A stretch of 64,000 bases of DNA from Limisphaera sp. (GCA_025057755.1 JANWVC010000003.1:248001-312000), one strand, 5' to 3'. Shown: positions 51,372 to 62,457, numbered from the stretch's first letter. Notes: generated by a model from the sequence alone, not told the origin. Program-made: numbers and translations.

Positions 51372-51897
51372 CCACGATCTATCTCAACCTGGGTTGCCTC
51401 GGGTTCCGGTACAGCATTAGAACGCCTCGCTTGGACGCACTGTTCCCGCAGCCAAGCCTCAGACGTCAGCCAGAGCTCGCTGGGAGATCAGCTCGCATAT
51501 GCCACGAGTTTGCCGCCCTGACCGGATTGGGTTCGCCCACGAGACAAGCCGTCTAGCCCCAGGCCCGGGGGGCCACCCTATCCATCGGCCTGAAAGGACT
51601 TGACCGGAAGGAGCTGGTCCAACTCCATGCGTTACCTGAGTACGCAAGTGGCCCTGTGGCCCCCTCAAGGGGGGCCGGGCAATTCCGAAACCGTGGGTTG
51701 CCAGAAAAAGAGCTCGTGACAGGTCGCGTTCGGCGTGGTATCCGTATTTTTGGAAACAATGGGTCGTCCCGGAGACAGCGCCGAGCTGCAGGTCTCGGTC
51801 ACCATCCCGAGATGAACGGCTAGTGCTGGAACCGACTTCCGTTCGACCGGCAAACGGCTCGACCCGGTTCAATGGTCGCGTTGTATTGGGAATTCCC

Positions 51898-52713
51898 ATG
51901 AAGTCTGAGCTGAGTCAACCCTCGACCCGGTGCACGCTGCGGATGCGCAGCGCATTTACGCTCATCGAATTGCTCGTGGTCATCGCCATCATCGCCATCT
52001 TGGCGGCCATGCTTCTGCCCGCATTGTCCAGTGCCAAAAACCGGGCCCAAAAGATCGTGGATCTAAACAACAACAAACAGATCCTGACGGCAGCCCACAT
52101 GTACGTGAACGACAACAACAATTTCATGCCCTCGCCGGGTTGGGGCACCTCACTGTCCTGTTGGGCTTATGGAGCCGGCCTGCCGGCTGGCAACACCACC
52201 GTGGCCAACTTTCCTGTGGCGTTATCGAATCAGCTCGTGTACTTCGCGCGCGGGCAACTGTACGAGTTCATTCGGGATCCGAAGGTCATGAAGTGCCCTG
52301 CGGACAGCAAAATTGATAATCTTTACGTGCAACGAAACATTCTCTTTACCAGTTACGTGTGGAACGGATCTGTTTGCGGTTACGGTGCATTGCAAAACCA
52401 GGGGCCTGGTCGACCCGTCACTTACCGAATCTCCGCCTTCAAACCCGATGCCGTACTCATGTGGGAGACAGATGAAACCACCCCTTTCTACTTCAATGAC
52501 ACTTCCAGTTACCCGGATGAAGGGATCTCCGGCCGCCACGGCCGCGCTGCCACAGTGGCTTTGTTTGGTGGGAGCACAGAAACCATTCGCGTCGTCCGAT
52601 GGTACAGTTGGGAGTTTGCCGGAACGCGCGAAGCCCGCGGCTCCACCATTCCGGCCACAATGTTACCTAACCGCGCGTGGAATAACCCCGGTCATCCGCA
52701 GGGCCGCTTTTAA
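51898..52713 (+). CDS. Prepilin-type N-terminal cleavage/methylation domain protein
   Basis: [48 protein letters not shown]-term [14 protein letters not shown] resembles a degenerate H-X9-DG motif. Confidence 0.93.
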   Translation: MKSELSQPSTRCTLRMRSAFTLIELLVVIAIIAILAAMLLPALSSAKNRAQKIVDLNNNKQILTAAHMYVNDNNNFMPSPGWGTSLSCWAYGAGLPAGNTTVANFPVALSNQLVYFARGQLYEFIRDPKVMKCPADSKIDNLYVQRNILFTSYVWNGSVCGYGALQNQGPGRPVTYRISAFKPDAVLMWETDETTPFYFNDTSSYPDEGISGRHGRAATVALFGGSTETIRVVRWYSWEFAGTREARGSTIPATMLPNRAWNNPGHPQGRF

Positions 52714-52731
52714 ATGATAGCGAGAAACCCC

Positions 52732-53172
52732 ATGAAAAACCATGTTGCCAAGGGTCTCGGCGTAGGTTTGGCCGCTCTGCTGACGAGCGCTGTCGGTTGT
52801 AGCAAGCGTGAAGTGGAAACATCGGCGCCGCCCTCAGGCACATCTACGGCATCCGACCCCGCCCAAGCTCAACCTGCGCCGATCGAAACACCCGCAGTGC
52901 GGGCCTCTGCCGCGGACATGGCTGCCCAACAGGCAGCCTTGGAGCGGCTTCGCCAAGCCGAACAGGCCGCGCGTCAGCGCGAATATGAACGGGCCGTTGA
53001 AGCGATGCTCGCAATTCGCGAGCAACAACGCATTCTTACGGAACAACAGGCCCAGCTCTATTACCAGCAAATGCAAAAGCTCCAGTCCGACCTAGCGGCT
53101 GCTATTGCGGCAGGCGATCCACGAGCGAAAGCCGCGGCTGAGCGACTGCGTCGTGCAGCCACGGTACGCTGA
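52732..53172 (+). CDS. Small putative lipoprotein with coiled coil
   Basis: MKNHVAKGLGVGLAALLTSAVGCSKREVE (lipobox-like Cys), then Gln/Glu/Ala-rich helix. Confidence 0.7.
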   Translation: MKNHVAKGLGVGLAALLTSAVGCSKREVETSAPPSGTSTASDPAQAQPAPIETPAVRASAADMAAQQAALERLRQAEQAARQREYERAVEAMLAIREQQRILTEQQAQLYYQQMQKLQSDLAAAIAAGDPRAKAAAERLRRAATVR

Positions 53173-54051
53173 TCACCCTTTCGCGGTAGGTGTCAGGTCG
53201 CGCAGATTTCCCCTCTGCTTTGCGGCGGTTATGGGCTGCCACATCCTGCATCTGCTGCCTGAGAACGGCAAACCGCTGCGCCGCTCGGGCTTGCTCCCCA
53301 CAACCAAGCGCGCAACGAGACCCAACCTGCTACTTTCGGTTTCGTGATCCGGACACGATGTTACTCCGTCCGGCTGATCCCACCTGTCAAATCGCACCCG
53401 CCGGGATCCATCCATCCCGACGAAGATCCAATGCCTCCCCAATTCGCCATGCGCAACCCAGGGCATCCTAGGGCCTAACGGTGGCCACGACCCCACTCGT
53501 TGGGCTCCGTGAGCCTTGGACAAAGCGGTCTGTTCGGCAATTCTCAAGGCCGTTGCCTTTCCGAAATTACCGCTAAAACGGACGCCACCAACGTGCGTCA
53601 TGGGGAGCTCACGTTGCTCGTTGCTCAGACTAGCGAAACACTCCCCAAGCCCAACCTAAGGACAGAAAGCCCTCAGGAGGACCGACGCTGAGCGTCTCTC
53701 GCCAGCGGTCCGAGAGAAACTTGTTGCCACTTGTGAAGCCATTTTGAATTCCATGTCAGCACTACACGGGACATTCATTCTCCTTGTCCGCGCATAATGG
53801 TTTTCTGCAGACGATAAAAGCCGAGCGGGGGCTGATGGTGCGAACATTCTGCGATTTCGCGCTCACGCACTGCAAATTGCGATATTTGATCCACTGCTGA
53901 TTTGATATCAGAATCCGCTTGACTTCTTATGGAGCTTTCGCAGCTTGCTAACCATGTTTTGAGGCGGAAAGGCATGCAAACCCTTCTCTACTTCGGACCA
54001 GGTCCAAACGGGAGTACAATTCACAACAAAACCTAACCGACCGCGGCTAGA

Positions 54052-55056
54052 ATGTGTATGCCGACAGACATGGCCATGAACGTCGATGCCTTCGCGAGCT
54101 ATCCCCAAAGCAGGAAACAAGGCCCGAGGATCGGCTTGACGCCGGAAAGCAGTTGGGTCGCGCCTTTCCTTTCGCGAAGCGCGCCTATTCCGCGATGGCA
54201 ACTGAGGAAAGCCACGGGTCAATGGCTTGCTGCAGTTGCGGCGATGATTTCCGTATGGGCGTTAGTCCCAGTCGTCCGTGCGGAATCTCGCGCAGCGGGC
54301 ATCATGGACAACTCTTTTCTCGTCGAGGAAGCTTACAACCAAGAGACGGGCGTGGTTCAACACATCCTAACGCTGCAGCGCGAGGTTAACCGGCAATCGG
54401 GCTCAGACGCCCAAGCTTGGCATTTGAACTTCACCCAAGAATGGCCGGTCCCTGATCAGGTTCACCAGCTTAGTTTCACTCTTCCATACAGTTTTGTTCG
54501 CGAGCAGGGCCGTTGGACAGATGGCTGGGGCGATGTGATGCTGAATTATCGCCATCAATTATGGCTGAACCAGGACCGATTGACGGCGTTGGCGCCAAGA
54601 GCCACTGTCATCTTACCCACCGGAGACGCCGATCGCGGGCTGGGAGAAGAAACCTTGGGTGCACAGTTCAACCTGCCTTTCAGCACTTTGCTGGGAGACG
54701 TGGCGTTTTGCCATCTCAATGCCGGCTTAACAGCTTTGCCCGATGCCGCTTCCGCAAATGACCGTGACCTGGTCCATTATCATCTGGCTGGCAGTCTGAT
54801 CTATGCGATCAGTCGCGAACTTCATCTGCTGGTGGAGTGGGCTGGCATTTGGGAAGATGGGCTCAGTACCCGTGGACACCGTCGCCATGAATGGAAAACC
54901 TTGATTTCTCCAGGCGTTCGCTACGCTGTGAATCTTCCTCAGGACGTCCAAATTGTCGGAGGCGTGGCTGTGCCTCTCGGCCTCAACGGAGCAGCTCCCG
55001 ATTACGGCGTCTTCCTGTACCTGTCGATCGAACATTTCATGTGGCGACCGCGGTGA
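54052..55056 (+). CDS. Outer-membrane beta-barrel-like protein
   Basis: Alternating strand pattern (WHLNFTQEWPVPDQVHQLSFTLPYSF, VMLNYRHQLW, ATVILPTGDADRGLGEETLGAQFNLPFS, APDYGVFLYLSIEHFMWRPR); start uncertain. Confidence 0.78.
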   Translation: MCMPTDMAMNVDAFASYPQSRKQGPRIGLTPESSWVAPFLSRSAPIPRWQLRKATGQWLAAVAAMISVWALVPVVRAESRAAGIMDNSFLVEEAYNQETGVVQHILTLQREVNRQSGSDAQAWHLNFTQEWPVPDQVHQLSFTLPYSFVREQGRWTDGWGDVMLNYRHQLWLNQDRLTALAPRATVILPTGDADRGLGEETLGAQFNLPFSTLLGDVAFCHLNAGLTALPDAASANDRDLVHYHLAGSLIYAISRELHLLVEWAGIWEDGLSTRGHRRHEWKTLISPGVRYAVNLPQDVQIVGGVAVPLGLNGAAPDYGVFLYLSIEHFMWRPR

Positions 55057-55222
55057 CGCCAGAGGCAACAGCCGGGCCTGCGAGCCGCGCCATTGCCGGT
55101 GCATGATAGTTACGAGCGTTCGCTTTTAGTGGCAAGGCGGATCAACGGCATCGGCTGCAGAAGACGCTCCGTAAAAGGCAACGCACAGGCCACTGAGCTA
55201 ATGCGACAAGCCCGAGTTTTTC

Positions 55223-56629
55223 TCACAGGCTCCAGCCCGATCGGTACTCACGCCGTAAGAATGCATTGGCTTCCTCCAAATTCGTGAATCGAAATGCTGT
55301 GGGATCCCATCGGAGGGCAAATCGGGTTAGATCCTCACGCAACTGAACGCGCAACGTCACGTTACCTAATAAAACCACTTCCGTCAGCGGGCCGGCCCAG
55401 TCGAAATTGGAGCCCGGGGGCGGGCCACCTTTGCAAGCTTGAATAAATTCGACATAGTGGCCAGGCGATCGGGGAATGCTCTTTGGGACGGCGCCGACCT
55501 CTTGCTCACGTTCCTGTGGATAGATCCGGTTCCCTAAGATGAACCCATGGTCGCCAATCAACAGTCGTCCGTTATCGCCTAGCAAGTGGCCATCCGGCAG
55601 ACCAGGAGGTCGCGGCGGCCGCAACCCGCCATCATACCAAACTAATTTGCAAGGAGGCATGGCCACGCCGCCGGCCTCCCGGCCTGAAAGACCCCGAACG
55701 TGCGGATTGTGCGATTGCACCGAGGCATCACGAGCAGGGAAGTAATAAGTCACCATGGATCCCAACGGAAATGTCTCGGTGTTGACCCGCGTGGAGGACC
55801 CTTGCACAGATAAGGGAGCACCCAGCTTCAACGCCCGAAACACCGGATCGCAAGCATGGCATCCAATATCCCCGAGCGCGCCAGTGCCAAAGTCCCACCA
55901 ACCCCGCCAGCGGAACGGCACATACATAGGATGATACGGCCGCTCCGGAGCAGGCCCCAGCCAAAGATCCCAATCCAACGTGCTCGGCACGGGCGGAGTC
56001 TCCGTGGGACGGTTCACCCCCTGCGGCCAATACTCGTCGAACAATCCCCGGGACGGCCGGTCCGTCCAAATATGAACCTCCCGCACCGGACCGATCGCTC
56101 CAAACCATACAGCCTCGCATAAAGCACGCGTCTCTTCTGAAGCCTGTCCTTGGTTGCCCATTTGGGTGACGACCTTTGCCTCGCGAGCTGCCTCAGTCAG
56201 GCGACGAGCCTCCCAGGGCGAATGGGTCAGAGGCTTTTCGCAATACACATGCTTGCCCCGCCGAATCGCCTCCATGGCTGCAAATGCATGATGATGATCA
56301 GGCGTGGCAATCACAACCGCGTCGATTTCTTTCATTTCGTCCAGCATTTTCCGGTAGTCTTTGAACCGGCGGGCCTTCGGATATCGCTGAAAAACATGGG
56401 CAGCATGGCGCTCGTCTACGTCACATAAGGCGACGATGTTCTCCGTTTCCATTTGCTGCAGATTGGCCGCACCTTGACCTCCTACCCCAATCCCCGCAAG
56501 ATTCAATCGGTTGTTGGCCGATGGTCCACCGTCTCTTCCCAAGACCCTTGCCGACAGGATCATTAAGCCGGCAACTCCAAGGCCCCGGCCGAGGAAACGA
56601 CGACGACTGAGCTGATTCGAAGTTTTCAT
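55223..56629 (-). CDS. Gfo/Idh/MocA-family oxidoreductase with Tat-like signal
   Basis: SRRRFLGRGLGVAGLM; AGIGVGGQGAANL; DAVVIATPDHHHAFAAMEAIRRGKHVYCEKPLTHS. Confidence 0.97.
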   Translation of the reverse strand: MKTSNQLSRRRFLGRGLGVAGLMILSARVLGRDGGPSANNRLNLAGIGVGGQGAANLQQMETENIVALCDVDERHAAHVFQRYPKARRFKDYRKMLDEMKEIDAVVIATPDHHHAFAAMEAIRRGKHVYCEKPLTHSPWEARRLTEAAREAKVVTQMGNQGQASEETRALCEAVWFGAIGPVREVHIWTDRPSRGLFDEYWPQGVNRPTETPPVPSTLDWDLWLGPAPERPYHPMYVPFRWRGWWDFGTGALGDIGCHACDPVFRALKLGAPLSVQGSSTRVNTETFPLGSMVTYYFPARDASVQSHNPHVRGLSGREAGGVAMPPCKLVWYDGGLRPPRPPGLPDGHLLGDNGRLLIGDHGFILGNRIYPQEREQEVGAVPKSIPRSPGHYVEFIQACKGGPPPGSNFDWAGPLTEVVLLGNVTLRVQLREDLTRFALRWDPTAFRFTNLEEANAFLRREYRSGWSL

Positions 56630-56939
56630 TGGTTGGGACTGTTAACTGGTTCAGGATCGGTCCGGCGCGTTCATTCGGCACGCCACATTTATCCGCTGCC
56701 ACAGCAATTTATCCAGCCGCGGCATCGGAGCAACGCTGGAGCAAGTTCCAACCCGTGATTCACACAAAGGCAGGCAATCTCTCATGGACCAGCCTTACCG
56801 AACTAAAAAAGAAGCTCAGCGTGGCTCCTGCGGAGTCCACGTCGCCCCTTTCTCCGCCATAGCGCCGCTCCCTCGCGTCTGCAGGGCACCCGTATTTGCC
56901 TTTGACCTTCGCGGCCGCTCCACGCAAGCTTGAGTCTCG

Positions 56940-58454
56940 ATGAGAACACGGTGGACCGCGATCTGGGTGTTCGCAGGCTGCAGCCTGCTCGCAGCGCAGG
57001 AAATACAAAAGGAGGTCATGCGATGGTCGTTAATCGACTGCATTCAGCACGCGTTGGAACACAATCTCGAACTGCGAATCGAGCGTTATAACCCGGAGTT
57101 GGCCCTTTTCAATCTGCGGGCTGGATACGGCGCCTATGATCCGGTGCTAGGGTTTTCGGGGCAACATGATTACAATAAAGCTGGTGAAACGCTGTTGGAA
57201 GGGACGTTTACGCTGCCCGGCCGCGAGCTAGATGTAAACAGCTTCCGGAGCACTTTGAGCGGCCAATTACCGTGGGGCACGGTTTACAACTTCACCCTGG
57301 CTGCCCGGGACACAGACGGCATCCGATACGGGCTCGGGCCCAGCACCAACATCCTCGAGTTTCCTTATTCGGACTCCAGCGGTTCAGTGGGGATCAGCGT
57401 CACGCAACCGTTGCTTCGCGATTTTTGGTACAATCCCACCCGTCTACGCATTCAAATTCTCAAAAACCGGCTCAAATGGAGCGAGCAGAACCTCCGAGCA
57501 CGGATGATTGACCTTGTAACCCGGGTGGAACTGGCCTACTACGACCTTAAGGCAGCCTACGAAAATGTAAAAGTCCAGCAAATGGCGGTACAACTGTCCG
57601 AACAACTGTTGGCCGAAAACCGCAAGCGGGTCGAAGTCGGCGCGCTTGCGCCGTTGGATGAAAAACAGGCTGAGGCCGATCTCGCCGCCCGGCGGGCCGA
57701 TTTAATTGCGGCGCACCGCAATCTGGCCGTCCTCGAGAACAATCTCAAACAACTTCTCACAGACAATTTCGCCGCGTGGAGCCACGTTCGACTGGAGCCC
57801 TCTGCCGAGCTGGATGCACCTCCGCCCATCTTGGACGTCCAAGACAGCTGGTCCAAGGGGCTGACCCAACGTCCCGACTTCCTTCAAGCCCAGCTTGACC
57901 TTGAACAGCAAGGGTTTCAGGTTAAAATCAATCGAAATGAACTGTATCCTCAGGTGGACCTGCGTGTCGGCGGCGGCTACGCCGGATCCACTCCTGAATT
58001 TAGCGGCGTTTTCGGAGACATTCGGGATCGTGATCAACCCAACTGGTTTGTAGGGGGCCAGATCAGCTATCCCCTCGGCAACAGGTCGGCTCTCAACGCC
58101 TACCGCGCCAGCAAAGCCCAATACGAAGCTCGTTTGCTCGCTCTCAAACAGCTCGAGCAGGCAATCATGATCGAAATCGATAATGCGGTCAAATTGGTCC
58201 AAGCGAATTACGAACGCGTGGCCGCCACGCGTGAAGCACGAGAGTTCGCCGAAGCAGCCCTGGCAGCAGAACAGAAGAAGCTCGAAAGCGGTAAAAGCAC
58301 TAGCTTTGTCGTCTTACGCCTACAACGGGACCTGACCGCAGCCCGAGCGGATGAAATCAGCGCCCTGGTCCAATACCGCCGTTCCTTGGCCCTCTTGGCC
58401 CAAGCCGAAGGTTCCACCCTGGAGCGACAGGGAATCACATTGGAAATCCGATAG
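56940..58454 (+). CDS. TolC-family outer-membrane efflux protein
   Basis: Two-repeat TolC architecture; LIDCIQHALEHNLELRIERYNPELA; C-terminal SLALLAQAEGSTLERQGITLEIR. Confidence 0.9.
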   Translation: MRTRWTAIWVFAGCSLLAAQEIQKEVMRWSLIDCIQHALEHNLELRIERYNPELALFNLRAGYGAYDPVLGFSGQHDYNKAGETLLEGTFTLPGRELDVNSFRSTLSGQLPWGTVYNFTLAARDTDGIRYGLGPSTNILEFPYSDSSGSVGISVTQPLLRDFWYNPTRLRIQILKNRLKWSEQNLRARMIDLVTRVELAYYDLKAAYENVKVQQMAVQLSEQLLAENRKRVEVGALAPLDEKQAEADLAARRADLIAAHRNLAVLENNLKQLLTDNFAAWSHVRLEPSAELDAPPPILDVQDSWSKGLTQRPDFLQAQLDLEQQGFQVKINRNELYPQVDLRVGGGYAGSTPEFSGVFGDIRDRDQPNWFVGGQISYPLGNRSALNAYRASKAQYEARLLALKQLEQAIMIEIDNAVKLVQANYERVAATREAREFAEAALAAEQKKLESGKSTSFVVLRLQRDLTAARADEISALVQYRRSLALLAQAEGSTLERQGITLEIR

Positions 58455-59075
58455 CTGTCCCAGCCGAGCGCCCATACAAACGTCCTCGCCCCTAGTCGCA
58501 ATTCGCAAACGCAGCGGAGGTAAGGGAGGGACTTCTGCTGGATGCAACCAGGTCCTCCCAGTTTCCCACCACCTATCTCACAGTAAGAGAAAAAGTTTTC
58601 GCGCCAACCACCTGCAACGACTCATGCGCGCTCTTCATCAAGCCGACGCCTCTTGGAAGACCGGGTAGCGATCGACTGCCACGTGCGCACCCTCGTCCAA
58701 AAGCTGCCGAAACCGGAGCTGCGAAGGTACCGGGAGACACTTATCCACCTGAATCGAGATTCGAACTCCACTGATCAAATCGCAATGGCGGCTGGCCGTG
58801 CCCTGCGCGCATACCGAGCGCCGGGAAAGCACCTTGCTTTGAAACAAGCGACGGAGAAAACACATTGTGCCGGTCTGAAGCTCTGCTGACCATCGGTATT
58901 GCCTTGGACCCTCCCTCATGTAGATGTCACTCGCTGCTTGGAACATACTCGTCAGGGAAATTCAGCATCAAGTCAGGGCTGAGCTCCCTCTCGTGCAAGT
59001 TGGGTTCGTCTCGAGCCATCCCGCGATTGCTCCTTATGATCAGCGAGGTGTAACTATCACCAAAATCGCATACGC

Positions 59076-59121
59076 CTGCAGCCCATGTCCATCCCAGCTG
59101 TCTCAGCCATGGGGGCTGCAG
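59076..59121. repeat. Inverted repeat (hairpin candidate)
   Basis: CTGCAGCCCATG (59076-59087) versus CATGGGGGCTGCAG (59108-59121), about 20-nt loop. Confidence 0.5.
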
Positions 59122-59317
59122 CAGAGGGGAATTTGTGCGTGCCGTGAAGCTGGCTGCTCGCGTCGGACGCAGGCCCATGGGTCGCGGCAACGCGGGTTCA
59201 TGCCAGGAGAACAGAAATTTTTCCTCTCGTGGGTTGTAGAAACGGCTGGCTGCATATCGAACGACCCGTGGCTCGCCCCTTGGGCTCCCCAAAAGACCCG
59301 AAACTCGTCGCACCTGG

Positions 59318-59335
59318 CCCGCCAACGTTGGCGGG
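59318..59335. repeat. Perfect 18-bp palindrome
   Basis: CCCGCCAACGTTGGCGGG. Confidence 0.6.
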
Positions 59336-59604
59336 ATAAAAGCCAGGCACAATGACAAGGGTGCCTCCGCCAGGAGCTTCGTTGCTGGGTTGGCGACCGG
59401 AACTGTGCTCATGGAAATGCCGCCCCGCAACACCGGTCAAAGCCATGAAGGCTTCAGACACGGCGATGCTTTGGAAACCCGGACCGGGCCGAGCCACACG
59501 AACCGGTGCTGGCTGTAGCTGCACGTAATGTCATCCCGACCGCTTGCGCCCGCGCGTTATCGCCCTACATTGTTTGGGTGGAGTTGCCCACCGCGGCACC
59601 TGTG

Positions 59605-60264
59605 ATGACCTTGCCAGCGGCAACGCTGTTCCCGCAAGCGTTGCTGCCCCTGTACATCTTCGAGCCCCGATACCGACAAATGTTGGCTGATGCGCTCGAG
59701 TCGCATCGCATGTTTGTTGTGGCCATGCAGAAGCCGGGTTGCATTCGGGAAGTGCCGATGAACGTAGCCGGACTCGGACTGGTCCGCATGTCCATTCAGC
59801 ATCCAGATGGCACGTCGCATGTGATGCTGCAAGGTCTGACTCGCGTGGCGCTTGGTGAAACGCTCCGATACAAGCCTTACCGGCTTCAACGCATCACTCC
59901 CTTATCCAGCCACCCAGCTCCCGAGCCTGTGATTCAGTCCCTGCTACACCAATTGCGGGAGCTCGTTCAGCGTCGCCTCAGGATGGGTCTGCCTCTACCT
60001 CCCTCAGCGCTTGGTGCAGATTCGGACGAGTGGACACTTTCGAATCCGTGTTCCAAGGTGATGATCTCAGTGCTCGAGTCCATCATGCGCTTGAAAAACC
60101 CAGAGTTTGTGGCAGATCTCTTGAGCGCGGCGCTGGTCCGCCAACCTGAGCAACGGCAGGTGTTGTTAGAACGCCTGAACGTCGGAGATCGGCTGCGCCT
60201 GCTGATCGAGTACCTGGAACAAGAACTCACCCGACATGGAGACAAACCGGGAGGTGTCGCATGA
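59605..60264 (+). CDS. LON peptidase substrate-binding-domain protein
   Basis: TLFPQALLPLYIFEPRYRQMLADAL; lacks ATPase and protease domains. Confidence 0.93.
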   Translation: MTLPAATLFPQALLPLYIFEPRYRQMLADALESHRMFVVAMQKPGCIREVPMNVAGLGLVRMSIQHPDGTSHVMLQGLTRVALGETLRYKPYRLQRITPLSSHPAPEPVIQSLLHQLRELVQRRLRMGLPLPPSALGADSDEWTLSNPCSKVMISVLESIMRLKNPEFVADLLSAALVRQPEQRQVLLERLNVGDRLRLLIEYLEQELTRHGDKPGGVA

Positions 60265-60749
60265 GCAGGCCGGAATCCAGTGGAGAGTCTGGCGCTGGAA
60301 GCCTTTCACCCCAGCAGCAATCGCTTTTGTTCGCCCGTTTGGTTCTGCAACTGGCGGATCTGGCGAACGTCATGATGGGCCGAGTGCCCAACCCTTCCAC
60401 GGGTGAAACCGTCCACGATTTGGAAGCAGCGCGGATGTTCGTCGACCAACTCGCCATGTTGGAATGCAAGACGCAGGGGAACTTGTTGCCAGAAGAAAGC
60501 CGGCTGTTGCGCGATACCCTCATGAATCTCCGCCTGGCTTTCGTAGAGGCGGTCGAGAAGTCCTTAAGCAGCTCGGGAGCACCCGGCACCTCGGCCGCGA
60601 ACCAGCCTGAGTCCCCACGAGCTTTCAGTGAGAGGCCTGAGGGGTCCCCCTCACCATCGGCAACCAACGCCGCGAAAGCAACTCCTCCTGACTCCGCCGA
60701 GAATGAAGAGGCGTCGCGCCGCCGGTTTTTTAAGAAATATGACGTTTAA
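60261..60749 (+). CDS. DUF1844 family protein
   Basis: FARLVLQLADLANVMMGRVPNPSTGETVHDLEAARMFVDQLAMLECKTQGNLLPEESRLLRDTLMNLRLAFVEAV. Confidence 0.9.
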   Translation: MSRPESSGESGAGSLSPQQQSLLFARLVLQLADLANVMMGRVPNPSTGETVHDLEAARMFVDQLAMLECKTQGNLLPEESRLLRDTLMNLRLAFVEAVEKSLSSSGAPGTSAANQPESPRAFSERPEGSPSPSATNAAKATPPDSAENEEASRRRFFKKYDV

Positions 60750-61224
60750 GTTGATCGACACTCCAGGACCCATTTCTGAAAAAATCCGCGCTGGTTGATT
60801 CCCCAAACGGGCCCGATGTGATACTCAGTTGGCCTCACTCTGATGGATCTTGGAGTCTAACACTGCGGCCGTTTGGCAAAGTCCAATTTCCGAAAAGGGT
60901 CCATGTCCTTATCGTCCACGAGGTCCGCTGAGCGGATTTTGGAGCAGTTCTCGGTCCTCCGTTCCAATGGCTTGCGCGCCGTTCCTCTTAGGGCCAAGGC
61001 TGAAACGCCAGGCAGTGGATTTTATAGAAATTCGATGCATGGGTTTTCGTGTTCCAAGGACGACATGCTCCAGTGCAGCGCGCGAAGCCAACGCCGTACC
61101 ACCTTCCCCTGTTCCGCAAGGTTCCACCTTGCCGGAGTCCGCGATGCAACCTAACGTGACCGGCGGCGAAATGGGACAAAATTGTCCGACGTGGATCTGA
61201 TGTCATCCGCCATAACCATCCGAA

Positions 61225-62457
61225 ATGGAATCGAATGTCCCTACAATTGCGGAAGCTTCGATCGATGAAGCCTGCCGATGCATTGCAGGGTTGTGCTCAC
61301 CGCTCGAAGCAGAGCCAGTGCCCCTGACGCAGGCCTCGGGCCGTTGCTTGAGGGATAGCGTCGTCGCTCCGGAGGACCTACCGCCCTTCGACCGGTCGGC
61401 CATGGATGGGTACGCTTTCCGACACGATGATCCTTCGATTCGCTTCGTCGTGGTGGATCGTCTCAGGGCCGGGGATTGGCGGCCGCGTGCACTCCGCATC
61501 GGCGAGGCAGTGGCCATCGCTACAGGTGCGGCCCTTCCTTCTGCTGGTCTCCAAGTCATTCCGCGCGAACTTGTCATCGAGCAAGAGGGAGCGATTGAGC
61601 TGCGTCAACGTCCGAACGAACGCTACATCCGCCGGCAAGGAGAGGATGCTCATGCCGGAACGGTCCTTGCCAGAGCAGGGACCCGTTTAAATGCTGGCAT
61701 TTTGGCACTCTTGGCGAGTTTGGGATACACGCAACCCCGTGTCGCCCGCAAACCCATCGTCTGGCATATCCTAACCGGCGACGAACTGGTCGAGCCGGAC
61801 CAGGTTCCCGGCCCCGGCCAAATCCGCGATTCCAATGCCACTCTCGTGCGAGCCCTCCTGGCTGAACACGGCATCGTACCTCATCAAATCAGGCTGCCGG
61901 AGGATGAAATGACCTGTCTAAGAGCGTTGGAACCAGTGCGACGTAACGAGCAGCCCGTGGATTTACTTCTCTGCTCTGGAGGGGCCAGCGTGGGGCCCCA
62001 CGACTTCACGCGGAGTTTGCTGACGACTTGTGGCTTCGACATTGTGATTCATAAAGTCCAGGCTCGACCCGGCCGGCCGCTGATCGTTGGTCGGCGAAAG
62101 TCGGCCCTTGCTTTTGGCTTACCAGGCAATCCACTGGCACATTTCGTTTGTCTCCAGATTTACGTGCGAACAGCACTGCGCGCGTGGGAAGGCGTGCCAA
62201 ATCCCGAACCCTGCTGGCGAACAGGTCGGTTGGCTGCCCCTCCAGCAACCAAAAGCGCCCCTGTGGAGACGCTCTGGCCTGCTCGATGGCAGGTGACGCC
62301 AACCGGCATGGTCGAGCTAGAACCGCTACCGTGGCAAAGCTCCGGGGACCTCACCGTCCTCGCTTCTGCCAACGCGCTTATTCGCGTGCCGCCACACACG
62401 ATCAACTGGGAAGTCGGCACGTTGGTCCGTTTCTTGCCCACGGATAGTGTTTCATGA
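61225..62457 (+). CDS. moeA: Molybdopterin molybdenumtransferase MoeA
   Basis: PLTQASGRCLRDSVVAPEDLPPFDRSAMDGYAF; VRRQGEDAHAG-type motif; FGLPGNPLAHFVC. Confidence 0.96.
   Translation: MESNVPTIAEASIDEACRCIAGLCSPLEAEPVPLTQASGRCLRDSVVAPEDLPPFDRSAMDGYAFRHDDPSIRFVVVDRLRAGDWRPRALRIGEAVAIATGAALPSAGLQVIPRELVIEQEGAIELRQRPNERYIRRQGEDAHAGTVLARAGTRLNAGILALLASLGYTQPRVARKPIVWHILTGDELVEPDQVPGPGQIRDSNATLVRALLAEHGIVPHQIRLPEDEMTCLRALEPVRRNEQPVDLLLCSGGASVGPHDFTRSLLTTCGFDIVIHKVQARPGRPLIVGRRKSALAFGLPGNPLAHFVCLQIYVRTALRAWEGVPNPEPCWRTGRLAAPPATKSAPVETLWPARWQVTPTGMVELEPLPWQSSGDLTVLASANALIRVPPHTINWEVGTLVRFLPTDSVS

Noticed and set aside
51459-51899. 146-aa minus ORF upstream of the prepilin-like gene
   Set aside because: Low-complexity Arg/Gly/Pro-rich composition and overlap with the prepilin start region; no domain recognised.
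58735-58790. T-loop-like GGAGTTCGAATCTC on the minus strand (possible tRNA)
   Set aside because: No matching acceptor, D or anticodon stem could be built around it.
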